This document shows, one piece after another, positions 27,901-36,071 of a DNA stretch of 64,000 bases (position 1 is its first letter; each line of letters opens with the position of its first letter). A program made the position numbers and the translations under genes. Under the pieces are notes generated by a model. It made no database searches, was not told the DNA's origin, and worked only from the letters and a program-made list of their open reading frames with translations. Source of the DNA: Bifidobacterium sp. ESL0732 (GTDB taxonomy: Bacteria; Actinomycetota; Actinomycetes; Actinomycetales; Bifidobacteriaceae); the NCBI RefSeq assembly GCF_029395535.1, contig NZ_CP113920.1, positions 1,922,001 through 1,986,000 on the forward strand, given 5' to 3'.

Positions 27901-28412
27901 AGCAGACGGGACTGACGGGTGCCGGCGGCACCGATCAGACGCGCGATGGCGAGAATCTCGTCGATGGCGTCGCGGGCCGCATCGATGGAACCAGCCGCTT
28001 CAATGGCATCGACCATATGCTCGGCGATAATGCCCTGGGAATGACCGAGAACGGCAACCGGCCTGGCCTTAGCCACGCTATAGCCGAGGCCTTCCGCATC
28101 AATCAACGCACCCAACTGAGCCAAGGCGATGCCCGGAACGCTGGCGGCCGCGCCGGCGGCGGGGCCAAGTTTGGCAGGGTTGGCCTTGAAACCGAAGAGG
28201 TCGACAGTGCCGCCCATCGTGGCAAGCAGGTCGGGGGTGACCGCCGAGAGCAGACGGTCCGAAGCCTCGGCGTGCGCCTTGAGCTTCTCCGCCAGACTCG
28301 GGTCGGTGCATTCGTCGGCCAGGGAGCTGACCCACGGCGTGGACTGACCGCTGAAGATGAGCGCATGGGGCTCAGTGCTGAGGCGGTTCAAGAAGAAGGT
28401 GTTTTCAGTCAT
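18951..28412 (-). CDS. fas: type I fatty acid synthase, single chain
   Basis: A 3153-residue multienzyme of the bacterial FAS-I type, making saturated acyl-CoA from acetyl- and malonyl-CoA. Domains in order: acetyl transferase (GHSQG, Ser near 123); enoyl reductase (LLAGMTPTTVNADIV near 400); dehydratase/hot-dog region (HTSHRGAAVSGLKAPLVHG near 1270); malonyl/palmitoyl transferase (GHSLG near 1465); ACP (NGVSSRRNQLLMD, pantetheine Ser near 1869); ketoreductase (VAVVTGVAPNSIAGQ near 2180); ketosynthase (SACATAA Cys near 2800, HDTSTNANDSNE near 2950, SLTGHAMGGAA near 2994). No phosphopantetheinyl transferase domain ends the chain. Behind accD by 140 bases on the same strand; likely one transcription unit with accBC. 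A low-complexity linker before ACP contains DNA palindromes (see findings). Confidence 0.97.
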   Translation of the reverse strand: MTENTFFLNRLSTEPHALIFSGQSTPWVSSLADECTDPSLAEKLKAHAEASDRLLSAVTPDLLATMGGTVDLFGFKANPAKLGPAAGAAASVPGIALAQLGALIDAEGLGYSVAKARPVAVLGHSQGIIAEHMVDAIEAAGSIDAARDAIDEILAIARLIGAAGTRQSRLLPVSTKFGDATPMLSVRGATKRQIEVLVDRVVKPRGPIAFAVTNATDNYVLSGHPEDLASFAVEVGKEHRRQAKLRADKVRGGEVFDPILEYLEVTVPFHSPLMAEAVESTVSWAQACGLDADRARTLASEVLVNHVDWAARTDALLKSNDPTKLWIVDMGPGNTVGKLVSALVQGTGVGVVEADSEEARAALSTMEEEPTRTQDWRKFAPKVISTPAGDKIRTKFSDLTGKPPVLLAGMTPTTVNADIVSAAANAGYWVEMAGGGQVTPAVFDRNVAALSKQLEEGRTIEFNAMFMDRYLWNMQFGPAGIVAKKRASGTPIDGVVISAGIPELDEAKQLVASLNEQGFPYVAFKPGTIDQIRQVVRIAKAVAPVSVIMEVEGGAAGGHHSWESLDVLLMDTYADVRACDNLVLVAGGGIGTPDRAADYISGQWSRVYGKPDMPVDGVLIGTAAMTAKEAHTNPDVKRMLVATPGISPKPDDSDPFAPLGENWVPAGQVAKGGVASGLSHLHADIYELENASARCGRLLVRVMKHPEELESRRDEIIEALDKTSRPYFGDLDKMTYVQWAQRFAELTFPWADPTYADRFLHLLQRAEARVCDQESGEFASLFTSRADVEKDPQTAIDKLQRAYPRAAEVTVTPTDVAWFPTLIHEYHKPMPFVPQIDNDLLRWWGQDQLWQSEDPRYSADSVRAIPGPISVAGITTIDEPVGSILGRFEAAALDRTRELNGGAEPQQAFAELDAASDAEDFIRKSPNISWVGHLMTNPAFGTPNGDKYYEIREVGDENGTQMFDLDIHLDTFWDNDPDGGLSKHAVRDIVIPLNVRPAETGLFPVVDRERLPKHVYAMLADTAGIGNTAITGDKLTAMPEIEEMSDKVAFPYGQAHTSYTLSANLGYDHEAATAGNMPGSLNASRIAPDALVGPAWPAIYTALGSVYVHGYPVIEGLLNAVHLDHQMELEVTEDELLAHTGEKIDLTSWADAYAESASGRIVTIHVTHTAIDGTVLAHEVERFAVRGRSYSDDLPVDVPDYGDYLAYRKSRTGAGTPFDEDEDKGLDQVVATPRRMLRRVTLTAPSEMTAFARTSGDFNPIHTSHRGAAVSGLKAPLVHGMWLSAAAQHVVQARDDKGAHYEIVGWTYNMYGMVQLNDKVEISVERIGKLRHGGMTLEVTCRIDGNIVSRGTAAVRAPRSAYVYPGQGIQQQGMVLDERAKSAAARETWERADKLTREKLGFSILAIVRDNPKTLTANGVTYHHPDGLLNLTQFTQVALATVAYAQTSRLREAGSDIWPAYFAGHSLGEYNALSSFAGIIPFETVLELVFQRGSAMNSLIDRDEQGRSNYRMAALRPNQFGVGDDGVDDYVKSVSEASGEFLQIVNYNLSGQQYVIAGTLKGLEALKKDSARRVKEYGGKPALMYVPGIDVPFHSMLLRKGVPDFRNKLDTLLPAHIDYQRLVGRYIPNLVATPFEMTREFAQKIVDVVPSTRIQEALDNPEIWDSYAADEQKLGRLLFTELLAWQFASPVRWIETQAIMFGDPAQGGLGVENYVEVGLGNQPTLANLATKTLRLPDFSGSEVAVYNLGRDEQRVYMTDSDSLAPEKSEELSELSAEGNSGKPSGLSAPDAERDNSSAKQPETAALAAQNSVAVTSPSAPAPAAASTERPADLPFKASDGIEMLLAYAAKVRPDQIGDSDTTDTLTNGVSSRRNQLLMDISSELGVASVDGAAEASITDLYALVNKVAPNYKPFGPVLSDIVRDRIRGLFGASGVKQSQVVKRVTDTWQLGQGWADYVLGTLVLETREGSSSRGDDLASLSTAQVSNANDANALIDAAVQKVAADHGVSVALPSAGGAGGSVVDSAALDAFAEKVTGADGVLAKTARFVLDELGVKAPVVEEDEDEDAAVVETVEAELGSDWVDQVAPRFDERKALLLDDRWATAREDLARLYYNHDQKVSALSFIGAGHEVADQATWFASKAETDGNSILSSTFNRIAVEARSNAKTDPKASRFAGDVAVVTGVAPNSIAGQVVEGLLAGGATVIATSHSFKQSVKAWAEKVYREHAVGDAKLWLVPANLSSYRDVDALVKWVGGVSKKTTGATTTILKPAYEPSLFFPFAAPPVHGTMADSGQLFESQARLMLWGVERAITGFAAIGGDTDVQHKLHVVLPGSPNRGVFGGDGAYGEVKASFDAIVTRARAEKDWSNRVTFAHPLIGWVRGTGLMGGNDPLVDVVERHGIRTYSTEEIAQQLLDLADTGARKQAEKAPLRADLTGGLGSEPIDISALRAEAEADKANSAAANAGENTDAEASTKNKDGKATLIKALPTPNPPRQAEVNLADWRNVTVKPEDQIVIVSIGELGPWGSGRTRSEAELGIHPDGSVDLSAGAVLELAWNMGLVTWQDSPNAGWYDTDGNLVPEEDIAERYHDEVVARSGLRPFDNGMGSGDYQEGTASGEVEIYLDHEVTFNVPSEEVAQQYVIMDAEHTTIAQDEESGEWSVTREPGSMIRVPKRFAMTRTVGGQFPKGFDPVKWGIPASMVGEVDEIALWNIVTTVDAYLSAGFTPAEVLQTIHPSMVASTQGTGFGGMASMRKLYLDRFLGHEIPTDILQEALPNVVAAHVMQSYIGGYGNMIQPVSACATAAVSLEEGVDKIALHKADFVVTGAIDDIGVDSVIGFGNMGATADANVMYGKGISDRFFSRSNDRRRDGFVESEGGGTMLVTRGDIALKMGLPVAAVVGYVHSFADGAHTSIPAPGLGALAAAQGGKDSQLVRQLAGLGVAPDDIAVVSKHDTSTNANDSNESELHNSIQHAIGRNDGNPLFVISQKSLTGHAMGGAAIFQIDGLTQLFKSGVIPANAALDCVDPKMRKDDHMVWLRKPLNIGSIKAGLVTSLGFGHVSGFVALVHPGAFEAAVANEYGQDALDKWRARANERLARGERRRLMGMMGEAPLYEEIDNRRFHEDTKAYDSHEVEKAMLLNPDARLGSDGYFE

Positions 28413-28552
28413 TATCTTCCTTATATTTGGTTGAAATTCTGATGGATACGGTTATTACAAAAAATCTAAAACTATTATTCGAGCAATCCTATGCGAGGCA
28501 GTTGGTTGCAATCTTACCCATCTCGCCTGGGATTGCGCTTGTGGGCCAAACG

Positions 28553-30160
28553 TTACATGGGTTGGTTTCCATGGTGTTTATTGGTGCGGCGGACACGCTT
28601 CTTGTTGCGCAAAAGCCGCAACGATTCGGCGATGGCCTCGCGCGTCTGCTCGGGGTCGATCATCGCATCGATCTGGCCGGTTTCCAGCGAAAGGTTGGCG
28701 TTCAGGGTCTCGCTTTCGTACTGGTCGACGTATTGCTGGCGCAGCGCCTCGACGTCCTGGCCACGCTCCTTGGCCTTGTGCAAATCCTTGCGATGAATGA
28801 TGTTGACCGCGCCGGCAGCGCCCAAAACCGCAATTTGGCTGGAAGGCCAGGCATAGTTGACGTCCGCGCCGATGGCCTTGGACCCCATGACGATGTAAGC
28901 ACCGCCGAAAGCCTTGCGCAGCACGACCGAGACCATCGGCACCTGCGCGTTGGCATAGGCATAGATGACCTTCGCACCGCGACGGATGATACCCGCGTGC
29001 TCCTGATCGCTGCCGGGTTTGTAGCCGGGGGTATCCACCAAAGTGACCACAGGCAGGTTGAATGAATCGCACAGACGGACGAAACGAGCGATCTTCTCGC
29101 TGGAATCAACATCGAGGATGCCGGCTTGTTCATTGGGCTGGTTTGCGACAATACCCACCGGATGACCCTCGATGCAGGCGAAACCGACTACGGCGCATTT
29201 GGCGTAAAGCTCCTGCACCTGCACGAATTCGCCGTAGTCGACGATGCAGCGAATAACCTCGTTGATGTCGTAGGGTTGGCGATCGTTGTCGGGGACGATG
29301 GTGCCGAGACGTTCGGCCGTCGAACGGTCGGCACGGGTAGCCGCGTAGGCGTAAACCGGTGGCTTATCCTCGCAACTGGAAGGCAGATAGGCAAGAACGG
29401 TACGCGCGTAATCAATCGCGTCGGCTTCGTCCTCGCCAAGATAGTGTGCCACGCCTGAAACGGCGTTATGTACCTTGCCGCCGCCGAGATCTTCCATGGA
29501 AATGGTCTCGCCCGTGACGGATTTAACTACATCGGGGCCGGTGACGAACATATTGGAATTCTGACGGGTCATGATGATGAGGTCGGTCAAGGCCGGGCAG
29601 TAAACCGCTCCACCCGCGCAGGGGCCGAGAATCAGCGAAAGCTGCGGGATGAAACCGGAGGCCTCGCAGGTCTTACGGAAAATGTGACCGTATTGGGTCA
29701 GCGCTTCCACACCCTCCTGGATGCGGGCGCCGCCAGAATCGATCAACGCGACAACTGGAATCTTCAGGTCGAGGGCCATATCCATCAAGTGGCAGATCTT
29801 TTCCCCTTCGGCGTGGCCGAGCGTGCCGCCGCGCACGGAGAAGTCCTGCGCGTAGACGGCGACCTTGCGGCCGTAGACGTCGCCGAAACCGGTGATGACG
29901 GCCGAGCCGGCGATGCCCTTGTTGATGTTGCCGCCGGAGAAGCGGCCAATCTCCTGGAACGTGCCGGTGTCGAAAAGCAGGTCGAGGCGCTCACGGGCGG
30001 TGAACTTGCCTTTGGCGCTCTGACGGGCGTGAGCGTGGTTTTCAGCGTCACGCGCGAGTTCGGCGGCTCGAGCGACGGAGGCGCGAATCGGCTGCTGGTC
30101 GAGGGGCTGGCTGCTGGCCATGGCCTTTTCGACGGCCGTGGTGGTCATGATGTCGGTCAT
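28553..30160 (-). CDS. accD: acyl-CoA carboxylase, carboxyltransferase subunit
   Basis: A 535-residue carboxyltransferase of the actinobacterial AccD/PccB type, fusing both half-domains. Motifs include ARERLDLLFDTGTFQEIG, SGGARIQEGVEAL, LGPCAGGAVYCPALTD, DTPGYKPGSDQEHAGIIRRGAK and KAFGGAYIVMGSK. It moves the carboxyl group from carboxybiotin to acetyl-CoA (perhaps also propionyl-CoA), supplying malonyl-CoA to FAS-I. Its ATG overlaps the accBC stop (TGATG), so translation is coupled and the two subunits are made together. Confidence 0.95.
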   Translation of the reverse strand: MTDIMTTTAVEKAMASSQPLDQQPIRASVARAAELARDAENHAHARQSAKGKFTARERLDLLFDTGTFQEIGRFSGGNINKGIAGSAVITGFGDVYGRKVAVYAQDFSVRGGTLGHAEGEKICHLMDMALDLKIPVVALIDSGGARIQEGVEALTQYGHIFRKTCEASGFIPQLSLILGPCAGGAVYCPALTDLIIMTRQNSNMFVTGPDVVKSVTGETISMEDLGGGKVHNAVSGVAHYLGEDEADAIDYARTVLAYLPSSCEDKPPVYAYAATRADRSTAERLGTIVPDNDRQPYDINEVIRCIVDYGEFVQVQELYAKCAVVGFACIEGHPVGIVANQPNEQAGILDVDSSEKIARFVRLCDSFNLPVVTLVDTPGYKPGSDQEHAGIIRRGAKVIYAYANAQVPMVSVVLRKAFGGAYIVMGSKAIGADVNYAWPSSQIAVLGAAGAVNIIHRKDLHKAKERGQDVEALRQQYVDQYESETLNANLSLETGQIDAMIDPEQTREAIAESLRLLRNKKRVRRTNKHHGNQPM

Positions 30161-32127
30161 CAGCGATCCCCTTCCTTCTCGGCGTCAGCGGCAGGTGCTG
30201 CGGGTGTGGCATTCTCGGTGGAATCGGGAGCAGGGGTATCGGCCGCCTTGTCGCTGTCGTTACCAGCCTTATCCGCAGTATCGTTCGCACCGGACTTCTC
30301 ACGATCGGCAGCGCCATCCACATCGATCTTCATCAATGTGGTGCCAGCGTCCACGGAATCGGAAGGGCCAACGAAAATCTTATGCACAGTGCCGTTGACG
30401 GGCGCGTAGACGTAGTTTTCCATCTTCATGCTCTCGAGCACGGCCAGCAGGTCGCCCTTGTTGACTACTTGGCCTTCCGCGACGTTGACGCGTGTGACGA
30501 TGGCCTGCATCGGCGAATCGATGACGCCGGACTTGCCGTCGTTGACCTTCGCACGTTCTTCGACGGCCCCCGACGAGGAGCCACGCAACGGCTGGGTGGG
30601 TCGCCGGGTTCCGCGGGCGCGGGCCGAACCGGTGAGATTGTCGACGATATCGCGTGGCACGGTGAGTTTGACGCGCTTGTTGTCGACCTCGATGACGAAG
30701 GAATCGGTCTCCTGCTTCTTGGGCTTCTCTTCATTGCCCGAAAGCGAAGCGGGCTGGCCGCTGCCGGCGGTATCGGGCTTGCGGTTCAAGTACTTGCGTT
30801 CAAGCCACTTGGTATAGACCGAGAAGGGATGATTCTCAGCAGTGAATTCCGGATCGTTGAAAATCGTCTCGAAAAGCGTTTTCGGTGTGGGCACGCCTTC
30901 CAGTTTGAACTCTTTGAGCGCACGACGCACACGGGCGACGGCGGTGGGACGGTCCTGCGCGGTGACCACAAGCTTGCCCATCATCGAATCGAATTTCGGG
31001 GAAACCACATCGCCGACCTTCACGCCGGAATCAATGCGGATGCCGGGGCCGCTGGGCCAATCGAGGCGCGTCAGCGTCCCGCCGCTCGGAGTGAGGTTCT
31101 TGTCCGGATCCTCACTTGTAATACGAAGTTCGAAGGCATGGCCGTGGCTTTCCGGGGCTTGGGTGAGCTCCTCGCCGTTGGCAATGTTGATCTGCTCGCG
31201 CACCAAATCGAGGCCGGAAACCTGCTCGGAAACGGTGTGCTCCACCTGCAGGCGAGGGTTGACCTCGAGGAAGTAGACCTTGTGCTGCGCGGTGACCATG
31301 AACTCGCAGGTGCCAAGGCCGACATAATCGACGGCGCTGAACAGGCTGCGGGAATAGCGCTCGAGCTGTTCGGTCTCGTCGTCGGTGAGGAACGGAGCCG
31401 GAGCCTCCTCGATGAGTTTCTGGTTGCGGCGCTGCACGGTGCAGTCACGCGTGGAGTAGACGGTGAAATTGCCGTGGCTGTCACGGCCGGACTGTGTTTC
31501 GACGTGGCGCGCCTTGTCGATGAAAAGCTCCACGAAATACTCGTTGAGGTCGCCGCCTTCGAGCGCGTCGTGGTTCATATAGAAGCTGCGCAGCTCGTCG
31601 TCGTTGTGGACCAGGGTGATACCCTTGCCGCCACCGCCGTCGGTACGCTTCATCATCACCGGATAGCCGTTGATCTGTGCGAACGTCAGGAGTTCACGCA
31701 TGTTGCTGACAGGTTCGGAAAGCCCTGGCACCGGTGGCACGTGCGCACGCTTGGCCACGCGACGGGCAGTAATCTTGTCGCCAAGGTCGGTAAGTGCCGT
31801 CGGGCTTGGGCCGATCCACGTGGCACCGGCCTTGATCACCTTGTCGGCAAACGAAGCGATTTCGGAAAGGTAACCGTAACCCGGATGGACCGCGTCGGCG
31901 CCGCTACGGTGCAGCACGTCGATGATCATGTCCTCGTCCATATAGGCGCGGTAGGAATCCCCATGCAGTAGATAGGCTTCGTCAGCCATTTCCACATACT
32001 GTGCATCTCTGTCCTGCTCGGCGTAGATCGCTACGGTCGGAATCCCCATTTCGTGGGCCGTGCGAATGACGCGTAATGCGATTTCGCCGCGGTTTGCCAC
32101 CAGCAGTTTATTGACATTTTTGACCAT
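30160..32127 (-). CDS. accC: acyl-CoA carboxylase, biotin carboxylase/biotin carrier subunit
   Basis: A 655-residue fused subunit. The N-terminus is biotin carboxylase (KLLVANRGEIALRVIRTAHEMG), with an ATP-grasp centre (MMKRTDGGGGKGI) and the active-site segment EVNPRLQVEHTVSE. A flexible linker leads to a C-terminal biotinyl domain with ESMKMEN (Lys biotinylated, near residue 567). Past it is an Asp/Ala/Pro-rich tail of about 55 residues, which is longer than usual. ATG 32127 is chosen because the conserved N-terminus starts right there; upstream codons are not conserved-looking. It is upstream of accD with overlap. Confidence 0.95.
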   Translation of the reverse strand: MVKNVNKLLVANRGEIALRVIRTAHEMGIPTVAIYAEQDRDAQYVEMADEAYLLHGDSYRAYMDEDMIIDVLHRSGADAVHPGYGYLSEIASFADKVIKAGATWIGPSPTALTDLGDKITARRVAKRAHVPPVPGLSEPVSNMRELLTFAQINGYPVMMKRTDGGGGKGITLVHNDDELRSFYMNHDALEGGDLNEYFVELFIDKARHVETQSGRDSHGNFTVYSTRDCTVQRRNQKLIEEAPAPFLTDDETEQLERYSRSLFSAVDYVGLGTCEFMVTAQHKVYFLEVNPRLQVEHTVSEQVSGLDLVREQINIANGEELTQAPESHGHAFELRITSEDPDKNLTPSGGTLTRLDWPSGPGIRIDSGVKVGDVVSPKFDSMMGKLVVTAQDRPTAVARVRRALKEFKLEGVPTPKTLFETIFNDPEFTAENHPFSVYTKWLERKYLNRKPDTAGSGQPASLSGNEEKPKKQETDSFVIEVDNKRVKLTVPRDIVDNLTGSARARGTRRPTQPLRGSSSGAVEERAKVNDGKSGVIDSPMQAIVTRVNVAEGQVVNKGDLLAVLESMKMENYVYAPVNGTVHKIFVGPSDSVDAGTTLMKIDVDGAADREKSGANDTADKAGNDSDKAADTPAPDSTENATPAAPAADAEKEGDR

Positions 32128-32338
32128 AGGTTCCAACCTATCGTCTATCCCCCACCTGCGGAACCGCAAGAATCGACAAAATCGCCCGAGCGCTTTTGTA
32201 GATTTGCACAAAGCTCAAGACGCGACAAGATTATTCGTACATGTCGCATAAATCTGCCTTAGGGTTCAGTGACAAATTATCAGTGATGCCTATTTTCTGT
32301 AATCATTCATCTCACAGTGAAAAAAGTGCCTCTTTGCT

Positions 32339-33499
32339 TCAAGCCAACACACCCACGTCGCCAGTTTTGACGACGTGAGGGGCGCCATGCTCATCCTGAA
32401 TCGTCAACGACGCATCGAGATTGAGCGAGCACGCTTGCCCCCTGATCTTCGAACCATCTGTGAATTTCGCCTCGACCTCGCGGCCCAGCGTCCAGCACTT
32501 GGCTCGTGTCTCTTCCAACAATTTCGGAAGTTCATTTTCCGGATCGGCGACGAAAACCGCCAACCGCTGCTTCAATGACTTGGCCAACCGAGCGGCGATC
32601 ATGTCACGCATCGTGACCGGGTTGGGCAGCCGAGTATATAGGATCTGCAGAGATGTAGAAATCGGGGTTGGCAGGCTTTCGCAGGGGATATCAAGGTTGA
32701 TGCCGATGCCGAACATCACGCCGATGGCCGGCTCGCAAGCATCACCGGAAACATCGCCAGCATCGGCAGCATCGGCAGCAAAAGCTTGCACCTTATTACC
32801 GTGCAAACCGTTTTCGAACGAGTCGACGATGCCATCGGAATCCGAAACCGAACCGACCGGCAACACGCCTTCGCCATCTTGCCCTTTCCGAAGCGCCGAA
32901 CGTTCCAACGAATACCCAGATCGTCGCGCTGCAAGGCGTTTTTTCCCGTCCGGCAATTGCACCAGCTCAGCCAAGATGCCGCCAAGTTTGTGGCCGTTAT
33001 AGAAAATGTCATTCGGCCATTTGAGTTGAAGTCGGTGAGTAGGGTCGACCGGCTTGGCTCCGCACTCGGCCAAAGCGCCGTTCAGTGCGTCAAGCGCCGC
33101 AAGTCCGGCGATGATCGTAAACCAACCATTGTATTGCGAATCCGTCACCAACTGCTGCGGCAACGCAGTGATATAAGTAACAAGGAACGAGGCGCCGCCG
33201 GCCTTGTCGCTCCATTGCCGGCCAAGACGCCCGTGCCCGGCGCTCTGGACGTCCGCGCACATCGCGACCATCCGAGGATTGCCTTGCGCATCAATCACGT
33301 CAAGTTCGCCATTTGCCAGCATCGTTCGCGCCAGAATATTGGTGGAATCGACGGCCGCGAGCGTCATCAACTCGTCTGCAGCCTGCACGGTTTGTGGCAT
33401 CTGCGGTTTGCTCGCACCGGTCTTTCGCGCGAAATCGCCATATTGCACCTCGGCCTGCGCTAATCGCCGTGCGATCGGGAAATTGGTCTTATTGCTCAT
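32339..33499 (-). CDS. birA: biotin-[acetyl-CoA-carboxylase] ligase
   Basis: A 386-residue biotin protein ligase without an N-terminal helix-turn-helix, so it acts only as enzyme. The biotinyl-AMP loop appears as GHGRLGRQW, followed by ASFLVTYI, KWPNDIFYNGHKLGGILAE and GIGINLDIP. It attaches biotin to the ESMKMEN lysine of AccBC, 211 bases downstream on the same strand. An insert of about 50 residues (around 220-275, Gly/Asp-rich) separates the catalytic core from GIGINLD. Start unsure: ATG 33499 lacks a good ribosome site and an ATG at 33541 is possible. Confidence 0.93.
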   Translation of the reverse strand: MSNKTNFPIARRLAQAEVQYGDFARKTGASKPQMPQTVQAADELMTLAAVDSTNILARTMLANGELDVIDAQGNPRMVAMCADVQSAGHGRLGRQWSDKAGGASFLVTYITALPQQLVTDSQYNGWFTIIAGLAALDALNGALAECGAKPVDPTHRLQLKWPNDIFYNGHKLGGILAELVQLPDGKKRLAARRSGYSLERSALRKGQDGEGVLPVGSVSDSDGIVDSFENGLHGNKVQAFAADAADAGDVSGDACEPAIGVMFGIGINLDIPCESLPTPISTSLQILYTRLPNPVTMRDMIAARLAKSLKQRLAVFVADPENELPKLLEETRAKCWTLGREVEAKFTDGSKIRGQACSLNLDASLTIQDEHGAPHVVKTGDVGVLA

Positions 33500-33681
33500 A
33501 AGGGCAACTGTATTCGAACAGGTAACGAAATACTTTGTCATTCCATACAAATCAGACAACACACTATGAACGAAACGAATACCTTTTCCTTTTAGCTTCT
33601 CCTTTTTCGTTGAAGCACGGACTATAGCGAATCGAACAAAGATACGACGATGAACTCAATACGCCATTCGGAGGAGGTTGA

Positions 33682-33708
33682 GTGAAGACGATAGAATGCC
33701 GGTTATGA
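33682..33708 (+). CDS. possible 8-codon leader peptide
   Basis: GTG at 33682 lies four bases behind a perfect AGGAGG (33672-33677). It reads eight codons (VKTIECRL) and stops at TGA 33706-33708, which overlaps the ATG of the following membrane-protein gene (ATGA). The main ATG itself has no ribosome site, so its translation may depend on this leader. Confidence 0.4.
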   Translation: MKTIECRL

Positions 33709-36071
33709 GTAATCCCAGCCCCGCGGGCGCAACCAGCCATCAAGATGACGGCGAAGCGTATTCGCAGGGGTTCGGGAACAATAAAACCCATTTTGGCAGA
33801 CTTTTCACCTTCCTGCGCTGGGCGTTGGCCGTGGCGGCGTGCCTGTGGATCGCCTTGTGCACCTCGCTTGGGCCGCTCTACCGGCAATACGAGCTCAACC
33901 CCACGGTTGCCACGATACGGGCCTTTTCGTGGAATAATGCCGCCATCTTTGCCGGCACGTTCGCCATCTGCCTGGCGATCATCATCGAACTTGTCCGTTT
34001 TGGGCGCGGGCAGCTGCTCATTCCCTACGATTTTGGTATCCGTGCCAAAATCGCCGCAAGACGCAAACATCGTACCAATCAAAACCCGGCAGACCCAAAA
34101 CCAGCAGACCCCAAAACCAACAATTTAGACACTGCCTCCGCCAACGAGTCAGGTGGCAAATCCAACACCAAACAGGACGAGAAATTAGACAATAATTATT
34201 GGCTGCGCACGAGAATTCGGCAATGGCTACGTCGCACGGCTTCAAGCCTGCGAACCGGGGCGCACCACCTGATGATGGCCGTCACCGACCAATGGTGGAA
34301 AATTGCCCTTATTCTCATTATCGGCTGGCTTTGGGTTCCGGTAATCCTCCTGGCGGCGTTCGGCGCGGACATTCGCAGCCAGTTCCGCGAGTTCAGCTGG
34401 GCCTGGAACCAGTGGACCGGCCTGAAACAGCCGTATATCGGCTTCTTCTCCTTCGTTCCGATGGATATTTACCCCACCGCCCACTATCTTTGGCCCGCCA
34501 AACCCACTTATTTGACCGACCAGCACAACATTGTGCTCACGCTGGTCTACGGCGGTGCAGCCACGATTTCGCGCTATTTTACCGGTGCCAACGACTGGGG
34601 CATCGTTTTCCTCGCTTCAGGCCAGCTGCTGTTCGCTGCATTCTGTCTGGCCGCGACGGCGAACCGCTTCTTCAACCACCCATGGCTCAAGCCCCGCAGA
34701 AAACTCAGCGAGCTCCTGTCGGCCTCGCCTTCCAAAAAGGACCAGACAGCTTCCGCTTTGCAAAAGGCTGATGCCTCACGATCCGTCGGCCCCCTTCCCC
34801 GCTTTTTCATCCTCCTGCTGTTTCTGGTCTGCCCACTGGTGCTGTTTTCGACGATAAGCCTGACCAAATCGCCGTTGTTCGCTTTCGCATTCGTCTGGTG
34901 GTTCGGCGTGGGCTACGAAATACTTTGCACCGCGAAGTTACGGCAACAATCATCGCGCAAGAAGTCGGCGGCATCATCGGGATCGACGACATCACCCGAA
35001 TCGGAGAAACCAGACACTGGACACGAACGTAATACAATAATAACCGGCGACGGAAACCGTACAACCGCTACGCCCCCTTCTTATGACAGGATTGTGCTTC
35101 ACCTGCGCAAACGCACCTTCATCGCGCTGGTCCTTTCGACATTAGTCATGATGGTTTCGGCAAAATACGCCTTGTATATTATTCTGTTCGAACTCGTGAT
35201 AGCCCTGCTCGCCGACCGCAAACGTTGGAAAACCTATGTTATCGGCATGTTGCTGCCGGTCGTTCTCTTTGAGGGCGCGGTCAGCCTGGCGACACACGAC
35301 GGAGCCATCATCAATGGCGACCCCATCGAAAGCCACGGCGTCCAGCTTCAGCAAATTGCCCGTGTCGCCGTACTCAACCCTAATGGAATCCCACAGGACG
35401 CAAGAAACAAACTGGCCCCCATCTTCAACCTCGACCAGATGGCCGAGGCCTATTTCCAGCAAGATGCCGATCCGGTGAAATCATCGGGAATCCAGACGAA
35501 ACGCGTCAGCTACCGTTGGCGCACGGTGACCAAAGCCGATATGAAGAATTTCAACACAGCATGGATGGAAATAGTCAAGGCCAACCCGCGCATCTCGTTG
35601 GATGCTTTGTTGGCCAAAAGCTACGGATATTTCGACATTATGGATCCGCCGTATATCGACATGACCTATTACGTCGTCTACGCTGGCGGTGCGAACCTCA
35701 CCGACTGGATTGGCTCTTGGCACGCCGACTGGCGGAAAAACATTACCGATTTCGAAGAAAACTGGAGCTCGAAACCTGTGCTCGGCTGGCTCGTCCACGG
35801 CAATACCTACGTCATTATCACGTTGCTTTTGGGCGCGGCCGAGGTCATTTTGCGACGTTGGAAAACATTGGCCACGCACCTTCCGTTGCTGCTGCTGATG
35901 GGGGTCATGGTTACCTCGCCGGCCAATAATTTCGAACGCCATATGCTTCCGCTCGTCTTTGTGTTGGGCTTTGTGCTCCTGACTTTCTGGCAGGATTCTC
36001 GGGCACAGCGATCCCAAGCCCGTCTGCAAAGAGGCAATGGCACCGGCGAAGCCGCCAGACTAGAATCATGA
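33705..36071 (+). CDS. large polytopic membrane protein, GT-C-like / DUF6020-like
   Basis: A 788-residue membrane protein with about 12 hydrophobic segments and two long hydrophilic cytoplasmic parts (about 115-165 and 420-460, Ser/Lys/Asn rich). An early segment (TYLTDQHNIVLTLVYGGAATISRYF) and the overall layout resemble the 445-residue protein at 62215-63552. That pattern, an acidic residue in the first outer loop followed by a 10-12 helix body, recalls GT-C glycosyltransferases using lipid-linked sugars; this is inference. The upstream TTG at 33678 touches the AGGAGG and cannot be the start; ATG 33705 or 33696 remain. The stop overlaps the PucR-type gene (ATGA), so the two are co-expressed. 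Confidence 0.72.
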   Translation: MSNPSPAGATSHQDDGEAYSQGFGNNKTHFGRLFTFLRWALAVAACLWIALCTSLGPLYRQYELNPTVATIRAFSWNNAAIFAGTFAICLAIIIELVRFGRGQLLIPYDFGIRAKIAARRKHRTNQNPADPKPADPKTNNLDTASANESGGKSNTKQDEKLDNNYWLRTRIRQWLRRTASSLRTGAHHLMMAVTDQWWKIALILIIGWLWVPVILLAAFGADIRSQFREFSWAWNQWTGLKQPYIGFFSFVPMDIYPTAHYLWPAKPTYLTDQHNIVLTLVYGGAATISRYFTGANDWGIVFLASGQLLFAAFCLAATANRFFNHPWLKPRRKLSELLSASPSKKDQTASALQKADASRSVGPLPRFFILLLFLVCPLVLFSTISLTKSPLFAFAFVWWFGVGYEILCTAKLRQQSSRKKSAASSGSTTSPESEKPDTGHERNTIITGDGNRTTATPPSYDRIVLHLRKRTFIALVLSTLVMMVSAKYALYIILFELVIALLADRKRWKTYVIGMLLPVVLFEGAVSLATHDGAIINGDPIESHGVQLQQIARVAVLNPNGIPQDARNKLAPIFNLDQMAEAYFQQDADPVKSSGIQTKRVSYRWRTVTKADMKNFNTAWMEIVKANPRISLDALLAKSYGYFDIMDPPYIDMTYYVVYAGGANLTDWIGSWHADWRKNITDFEENWSSKPVLGWLVHGNTYVIITLLLGAAEVILRRWKTLATHLPLLLLMGVMVTSPANNFERHMLPLVFVLGFVLLTFWQDSRAQRSQARLQRGNGTGEAARLES

